Below, piece by piece: positions 59,639 through 64,000 of a stretch of DNA of 64,000 bases (the first letter of the stretch is position 1; each line of letters begins with the position of its first letter). The position numbers were made by a program, and so were the translations under genes. This DNA comes from Pseudonocardia benzenivorans CB1190. GTDB taxonomy: Bacteria; Actinomycetota; Actinomycetes; Mycobacteriales; Pseudonocardiaceae. The stretch covers positions 6,402,501 to 6,466,500 of the forward strand of contig NC_015312.1 of NCBI RefSeq assembly GCF_000196675.2. The letters are read 5' to 3'. The notes beneath the pieces are model-generated. The model ran no database searches. It worked only from the letters and a program-made list of their open reading frames with translations, and was not told the DNA's origin.

Positions 59639-59771
59639 GTGACGCAGAGTAGATCGATGATTACCAGCCGCAGCCGACGTCGTCCCGGCGTGGCGCCGTC
59701 CGGGACCCGGAAACCACCCGGGCGACTGACGTGGTTGCGCGTCACCGCGCGGCGCGCTTGACTCGTCGCGT

Positions 59772-59849
59772 GATGCGGATGCGGCTCCAGTTCTTCTGGC
59801 CGAGCCGCCGGGTCGTGCACTTCGACGAGTTCTGTCGCCCGGCCGCGTA
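59772..59849 (+). CDS. Possible 25-residue leader peptide before canB
   Basis: An ATG frame (MRMRLQFFWPSRRVVHFDEF and CRPAA) ends 95 bp ahead of the carbonic anhydrase gene. Short basic/aromatic leader-like peptides are common upstream of actinobacterial metabolic genes. No clear ribosome binding site or attenuator was found. The rest of 59639-59944 shows nothing else. Confidence 0.25.
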
Positions 59850-59944
59850 GCGACCGCCCCTGCGGCGGCCGCTCGTGGCCTGCGCGCGCCCCGACCTACC
59901 GCGGGCGTCCGGCCCGCGACTTCGCTCACCAGGGAGAACCCGTC

Positions 59945-60437
59945 ATGTCCGTGACCGACGAACTGCTCGCCAACAACGCGTCCTACGCCGAGACCTTCTC
60001 CGGCCCACTCCCCCTCCCGCCCGCGAAGGGCGTCGCCGTCGTCGCGTGCATGGAACGCGCGCCTGGACGTGTACCGCGTCCTCGGGCTGGGCGAGGGCGA
60101 GGCGCACGTCATCCGCAACGCCGGCGGTGTCGTCACCGACGACGAGATCCGGTCGCTCGCGATCAGCCAGCGGCTGCTCGGCACGACCGAGATCATCCTC
60201 ATCCACCACACCGACTGCGGCATGCTCACGTTCACCGACGACGACTTCAAGCGGTCGATCCAGGAGGAGACCGGCATCAAGCCGCCGTGGGCGCCGGAGT
60301 CGTTCGGCGACATCGACGAGGACGTCGTGCAGTCGATCGCCCGGATCAAGGCCAGCCCGTTCGTCCCGCACACGGAGTCGGTGCGCGGCTTCGTCTTCGA
60401 CGTGGCGACCGGGAAGCTCAACGAGGTGGTCGGCTGA
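59945..60437 (+). pseudogene. canB: Beta-carbonic anhydrase, single-base frameshift
   Basis: Residues 1-36 (MSVTDELLANNASYAETFSG, ... VAVVACM) are in one frame and the rest (DVYRVLGLGEGEAHVIRNAGG, IHHTDCGM with the His/Cys zinc ligands, ESVRGFVFDVATGKL) in another. The break is inside the C-x-D-x-R catalytic motif: ATGGAACGCGCG reads as an extra A at 60054-60055 compared with the expected Asp-Ala-Arg codons. Deleting one A restores a normal 163-residue enzyme. Could be a true mutation or a sequencing error. Synteny equals Rv3588c. Confidence 0.85.
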
Positions 60438-60481
60438 CCGGTCCGCACGGACGACCGGCGGGTGGGTGGCACGATGCCCTC

Positions 60482-61366
60482 GTGCCACCGCCCGTCGCGC
60501 CGCCCCTCGCCGGGACGCTCGTCCCCTGGTACGCCGTCGCCGCCCGCGACCTGCCGTGGCGCCGCCCCGGCACGACGCCGTGGGGCGTCATGGTCAGCGA
60601 GTTCATGCTGCAGCAGACGCCCGTCGCCCGCGTCGAACCCGTCTGGCTGCGATGGATGGCCGACTGGCCGACGCCGTCCGCACTGGCCGCCGCCCCCAGG
60701 GCTGACGTGCTGCGCGCGTGGGGCAAGCTCGGCTACCCGCGGCGGGCGTTGCGGCTGCACGAGGCGGCGGCGACCATCGCGACCGTGCACGACGACATCG
60801 TCCCCGCCGACGTGGACGCCCTGGAGGCGCTGCCCGGCGTCGGGTCCTACACCGCACGCGCGGTCGCCGCGTTCGGCTACGGGCGGCGGTGCGCGGTCGT
60901 CGACACCAACGTGCGGCGGGTCGTGGCCCGGGCCGTGCACGGCGCCGGCGACGCCGGGCCCGCCCGGGTACGGGCCGACCTCGCCGACGTCGAGGCGCTG
61001 CTGCCCGCCGACGAGGCCGAGGCCGCGACGTTCTCGATCGCGATGATGGAGCTCGGCGCTACGGTGTGCACCGCGCGGACCCCGCGTTGCGCCGCGTGCC
61101 CGGTCCGCGAGCGGTGCGCCTGGCTCGCCGCGGGGGCGCCCACCTACGACGGTCCGCGCCGCGCCCCCCAGGCCTTCGCGGGCACCGACCGGCAGGTCCG
61201 CGGCCGGCTACTCGACGTCCTGCGCGGCGCGACCGGGCCCGTCGACCGCGCCGCGCTCGACCGGGCGTGGGCCGACGCCGCCCAGCGCGACCGCTGCCTC
61301 GACTCGCTGCTCGTCGACGGGCTGGCCGAGCAGCTCGACGACGGCCGCTTCGCCCTGCCGGCCTGA
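60482..61366 (+). CDS. mutY: A/G-specific adenine DNA glycosylase
   Basis: A 294-residue MutY with GTG start. Catalytic Glu40 is in SEFMLQQTPV, the helix-hairpin-helix is LEALPGVGSYTARAVAAFGYG, the second catalytic Asp is in VVDTNVRRV, and the 4Fe-4S cluster cysteines are C-x6-C-x2-C-x5-C in CTARTPRCAACPVRERC. It lacks a full C-terminal NUDIX-like domain, as do other short actinobacterial MutYs. Removes A opposite 8-oxoG. Confidence 0.93.
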   Translation: MPPPVAPPLAGTLVPWYAVAARDLPWRRPGTTPWGVMVSEFMLQQTPVARVEPVWLRWMADWPTPSALAAAPRADVLRAWGKLGYPRRALRLHEAAATIATVHDDIVPADVDALEALPGVGSYTARAVAAFGYGRRCAVVDTNVRRVVARAVHGAGDAGPARVRADLADVEALLPADEAEAATFSIAMMELGATVCTARTPRCAACPVRERCAWLAAGAPTYDGPRRAPQAFAGTDRQVRGRLLDVLRGATGPVDRAALDRAWADAAQRDRCLDSLLVDGLAEQLDDGRFALPA

Positions 61367-61381
61367 GCCCCGGGACCGACC

Positions 61382-61870
61382 GTGGCGCAGACCGTCCGCT
61401 TCCGCCTCGCCGACGACGCCGCCGCCGAGCTGACGGGGTTGCGGGCGCGGCTCGTCGTCGCCGGGGTGCCGGTGCCGGTCGGGCGGCCCGCGGTCACGGT
61501 CGCTGCCGCGACGACGATCCCCTCGCCGGCCAGGGCGGCGCTGGCCACCGCGGTGCGGGTCCTCACCCTGCCCACGCTGTGGCTCACCAACCTCACCGCC
61601 GTCGCCGGGCGTGACGACCAGCTGGTGCTCGCCGCCGTCGTCGACACCGAGCTGCTGGCCGTGCACGACGCCGTGCACGACGTGCTGGCGGGCAAGGTCC
61701 GGGGGCCCGTCGCGACCTACCTGCCCGGCTCCTGGGTCCCGCACTGCGTCCTGGCGACCCGCGACCCCGCGACCGCCTTCACGACGCTGCACCCCCTGCG
61801 CCCCGTCCGCGCCGCGGTGACGGCCCTGGAGGTCGCCGACACCCGCACCGGCGAGGCCGCCCCCCTGTGA
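61382..61870 (+). CDS. 2H-phosphoesterase-like protein (2'-5' RNA ligase superfamily)
   Basis: A 162-residue protein with the alternating strand-helix pattern of the 2H family. The second His motif may be WVPHCVLA, but the first HxT/S motif is not evident, so activity is doubtful. Ala-, Thr- and Val-rich. Starts with GTG 15 bp after mutY on the same strand. Confidence 0.5.
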   Translation: MAQTVRFRLADDAAAELTGLRARLVVAGVPVPVGRPAVTVAAATTIPSPARAALATAVRVLTLPTLWLTNLTAVAGRDDQLVLAAVVDTELLAVHDAVHDVLAGKVRGPVATYLPGSWVPHCVLATRDPATAFTTLHPLRPVRAAVTALEVADTRTGEAAPL

Positions 61871-61980
61871 GGCGCCGCTCGCCCGGTGACGCGCCGCTCC
61901 CCGGGTGAGGCGCCGCCCCCCGGGCGAGGCGCCGCTCCCCGGGTGAGGCGCCCCCCGGGCGAGGCGCCGCTCCCCCGGAT
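61871..61980. repeat. Degenerate tandem repeat GGCGCCGCTCCCCGGGTGA
   Basis: About five to six imperfect copies of a 17-20-bp unit follow the stop of the 2H-like gene. Variation among units suggests slippage followed by drift. No gene is evident. Confidence 0.7.
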
Positions 61981-62033
61981 TGCAGGAACGGCACTTTCCC
62001 GCAGCCCAGTTGCGGGAAAGTGCCGTTCCTGCA
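61981..62033. terminator. Perfect 23-bp hairpin between convergent genes
   Basis: Arms 61981-62003 and 62011-62033 (TGCAGGAACGGCACTTTCC and following bases) are exact complements with a 7-nt loop. It lies between two convergent genes and likely terminates both. It could also be a dispersed palindromic element of this genome. Confidence 0.75.
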
Positions 62034-62035
62034 GA

Positions 62036-62120
62036 AGAGCGGAGCGGACGGGCGGGGCGGCGGAGCGGGCGGGGCAGCGGAGCGGGTGGGTGGGCGGAGC
62101 GGGTGGGTGGGCGGAGCGGG
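62036..62120. repeat. Tandem repeat around GCGGAGCGGGTGGGTGG
   Basis: Purine-rich imperfect units of about 17 bp fill the space between the hairpin and the stop of the hydrolase gene. On the minus strand this is the 3' untranslated region of that gene. Confidence 0.65.
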
Positions 62121-62124
62121 TGGG

Positions 62125-62964
62125 TCAGGTCGGGTTGCGGAGGGCGGCCGTCGTCGACAGGAAGCCCTCGACGGTGAGGCGGAAGGCGTCGGGGGCAGAA
62201 GCGTGCACAAGATGCCCGGTGCCGGGCAGGGTGACGAGCCGCGCGTAGGGGCCGAACCTGTTGCCGCGCAACGCTTCGATCATTTTCTCCGACTGCCCGC
62301 GGGGGACGATGCCCTCGGCCGCCGCCAGGAGCAGCACCGGCGCACGGACGGCGGCGAGCGCGTCCCAGTGGTGCTGCCGCGTCCACTCGGCGGCGATCGC
62401 GACGGCGTTGTCGACCCGGCAGAGCAGGTGGTAGCCGTCGGCACGCTCCTCGACGCACTCGGCCATGTAGTCGCCGAACTCGGGGCGCGGGTGCCCGAAG
62501 GTCCGGCGCACCTGCGCGAGCGACTCGAACGGCTGCGGCACCGCCCCGAACCAGGCGCGGGCGTCGGCGAGCGCGCCGTCGGGTGCGCCGGTGAGGTCGA
62601 CGGCCATGTCCTCGACGACGACGGCCTGTACCAGATCGGGGCGGCTCGCGGCCAGCGCGAGGGCGTGCAACCCGCCCATCGAGTGTCCGACGACGATCGC
62701 CGGGCCGCCGCCCAGCTGCTCCAGCACCTCGGCGGCGTCGGTGGCCATCCGCTCCGTGCTCCACGGCCCGGCGGCCTGGGAGCGGCCGTGGCCACGGGCG
62801 TCGACACCGACGACCCGGCCGTGCGCGGACAGCCAGCCCACTGCGGGCCACCACGTCGTCGCGCGACCCATGAGCCCGTGCAGCAGCAGCATCGGGGTAC
62901 CCCGGCCCCCGAACTCGACGACGGCGAGGTACACGCCGTCGGAGGTCCGCACCGAACGCCGCAC
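62125..62964 (-). CDS. Alpha/beta hydrolase (Rv3591c-like)
   Basis: A 279-residue alpha/beta hydrolase: LLLHGLMGRATTWW oxyanion region, VDARGHGRS, nucleophile elbow VVGHSMGGLHALALA, and the His in GTGHLVHASAP. The acid is probably in LLAAAEGIVP, where Glu stands in the usual Asp position. GTG start. Position matches M. tuberculosis Rv3591c next to mhuD; substrate unknown. Confidence 0.8.
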   Translation of the reverse strand: MRRSVRTSDGVYLAVVEFGGRGTPMLLLHGLMGRATTWWPAVGWLSAHGRVVGVDARGHGRSQAAGPWSTERMATDAAEVLEQLGGGPAIVVGHSMGGLHALALAASRPDLVQAVVVEDMAVDLTGAPDGALADARAWFGAVPQPFESLAQVRRTFGHPRPEFGDYMAECVEERADGYHLLCRVDNAVAIAAEWTRQHHWDALAAVRAPVLLLAAAEGIVPRGQSEKMIEALRGNRFGPYARLVTLPGTGHLVHASAPDAFRLTVEGFLSTTAALRNPT

Positions 62965-62987
62965 CCGCGCAAACTAACCTGAAGTGC

Positions 62988-63308
62988 ATGACCGTCGTGA
63001 AGATCAACGCGATCGAAGTACCCGAAGGATCGGGCCCGGAGCTGGAGAAGCGGTTCGCCCACCGCAAGCACGCGGTCGACAACCAGCCCGGGTTCATCTC
63101 CTTCGAGCTGATGCGCCCGGTGTCGGGTGACAACCGCTACTTCGTCGTCACCCGGTGGGAGTCGGACGAGGCCTTCCAGGCCTGGCGCAACGGCCCGGCC
63201 ATGCAGGCGCACGGCGGCGGCGCGCAGGCGCCGACGGCGTCGGGGCAGCCGGTGTCGACGGGTGCGTCGCTGCTGGAGTTCGAGGTCGTCGACCTGGACG
63301 CCGACTGA
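62988..63308 (+). CDS. mhuD: Haem-degrading monooxygenase MhuD
   Basis: A 106-residue ABM-fold protein. Key MhuD residues occur at identical numbers: Asn7, Arg22, Arg26, Trp66 and the haem ligand His75. In mycobacteria MhuD converts haem to mycobilin and iron. The gene is divergent from the hydrolase, as Rv3591c/Rv3592. Its stop overlaps the start of the next gene (CTGA). Confidence 0.88.
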   Translation: MTVVKINAIEVPEGSGPELEKRFAHRKHAVDNQPGFISFELMRPVSGDNRYFVVTRWESDEAFQAWRNGPAMQAHGGGAQAPTASGQPVSTGASLLEFEVVDLDAD

Positions 63309-64000
63309 GCGCGGACCTCCGACGCGCCGCCGAACTCGTCGACGGCGCCGGCGCGCTGCTCGTGTGCGCCGGCGCCGGGATGGGCGTCGACTCCGGGCTG
63401 CCCGACTTCCGAGGACCCGAGGGTTTCTGGCGCGCCTACCCGCCCTATCGCGCCCTCGGGCTGCGGTTCGAGGAGCTGGCCGACCCGGTCCACTTCGCCG
63501 ACGACCCGGCGCTCGCGTGGGGCTTCTACGGCCATCGACTGTCGCTCTACCGGGTGACGACGCCGCACACCGGGTTCGCCGTGCTCCGCCGCTGGGCGGA
63601 CCGCGTCCCGACGCGCGTGTTCACCTCGAACGTCGACGGGCAGTTCCAGAAGGCCGGGTTCGCGCCGTCGACCGTCGCGGAGTGCCACGGCTCGATCCAC
63701 CACCTGCAGTGTCTCGCCGGATGCGGGCAGCCGGTGTGGCCGGCCGACGGGGTCGAGGTCGACGTCGACCCGACGACGATGCGCGCCCGAGGCCCGCTCC
63801 CGGCGTGCCCGGGCTGTGGCGGTCTCGCCCGGCCGGCGATCCTGATGTTCGGCGACTGGTCGTGGGACGACTCGCAGGCCCGGCCGCAGCTCGAGGAGCA
63901 CGTCGCGTGGGTACGGACCCACCGGAGCAGGCTCGTCGTCGTCGAGATCGGGGCGGGGACCGCGGTGCCGACGGTGCGCCGCCAGGCCGAGCTGGCGACC
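63305..64000 (+). CDS. Sir2-family NAD-dependent deacylase, partial (runs off right edge)
   Basis: At least 232 residues of a sirtuin: LLVCAGAGMGVDSGLPDFRG (NAD-binding GAGxS-type loop with Val in place of the usual Ile/Ser context), TSNVDGQFQKAG, the catalytic His in AECHGSIHHLQC, and zinc cysteines C-x4-C (CLAGC) and CPGCG. Then RPAILMFGDWSWD, typical of bacterial class III/U sirtuins. The only start keeping the first helix is a CTG at 63305 overlapping the mhuD stop. The C-terminus is beyond the window. Confidence 0.82.
   Translation, partial: MSADLRRAAELVDGAGALLVCAGAGMGVDSGLPDFRGPEGFWRAYPPYRALGLRFEELADPVHFADDPALAWGFYGHRLSLYRVTTPHTGFAVLRRWADRVPTRVFTSNVDGQFQKAGFAPSTVAECHGSIHHLQCLAGCGQPVWPADGVEVDVDPTTMRARGPLPACPGCGGLARPAILMFGDWSWDDSQARPQLEEHVAWVRTHRSRLVVVEIGAGTAVPTVRRQAELAT

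Overview
The window comes from a high-GC actinobacterium, most likely Pseudonocardia or a close relative in the Pseudonocardiaceae. The evidence is the codon use, the frequent GTG and TTG starts, and the right-hand gene order. From cysS to the haem-degrading enzyme gene, that order follows the Mycobacterium tuberculosis block Rv3580c-Rv3592 almost gene for gene, with disA missing.

Layout. (1) 1-7.3 kb is a mobile-element graveyard: an IS21 istA at the left edge, a tyrosine recombinase/HTH/zinc-ribbon trio, an istB scrap and IS21-like end interrupted by an IS30, a cut methyltransferase gene, an IS256 with clear 8-bp target duplications beside an 8-bp tandem array, and an IS3 relic with a head-to-head end palindrome. 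(2) 7.3-22.9 kb is a leftward catabolic operon under a divergent IclR regulator. It holds a flavin reductase, a PheA1/HpaB-type monooxygenase, CatA, CatB, CatC, a four-component diiron monooxygenase (TmoA-E type), an alcohol dehydrogenase, a ferredoxin reductase, a small protein, an FAD synthetase-like protein, an NTF2-like protein, a PcaD-like hydrolase and an amidase. Read together they give an aromatic hydrocarbon -> phenol -> catechol -> cis,cis-muconate -> muconolactone -> 3-oxoadipate route, with its own flavin and electron supply. (3) 22.9-30.6 kb holds an IS3 scrap, an HTH regulator and small partner, and a rightward operon: an NTF2-fold TcpC-like protein, a MinD/ParA ATPase, and three predicted secreted proteins (polysaccharide lyase, GH16 hydrolase, and a protein ending at the start of a resuscitation-promoting-factor domain). 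All three share a helical module of about 40 residues that I do not recognise. (4) 30.6-37.7 kb is a Tn554-like element (chimeric TnpA plus TnpB). Its tnpB tail is split by an IS256-type element, which is itself split by an IS110-type element with a candidate bridge-RNA region. (5) 37.7-41.7 kb has small island genes, a LexA-like box and a tyrosine integrase fused to a GntR-like region, next to tRNA-Thr(TGT).

From 41.7 kb rightward the sequence looks like core chromosome: a decayed TetR/ABC-ATPase locus with an intact permease, a ThrE-type exporter, otsA-otsB, a LacI regulator, a metal ABC transporter behind a Zur-like palindrome, cysS-rlmB, carD-ispD-ispF, an LpqE-like lipoprotein, radA, a membrane-anchored protein, a frameshifted beta-carbonic anhydrase, mutY, a 2H-like protein, a hydrolase, mhuD, and a Sir2 gene that runs off the right edge.

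My reading is that everything left of tRNA-Thr is, or derives from, one or more islands inserted at that tRNA, and that the aromatic pathway was acquired. All functions are inferred from motifs, family resemblance and context. No database search was run.
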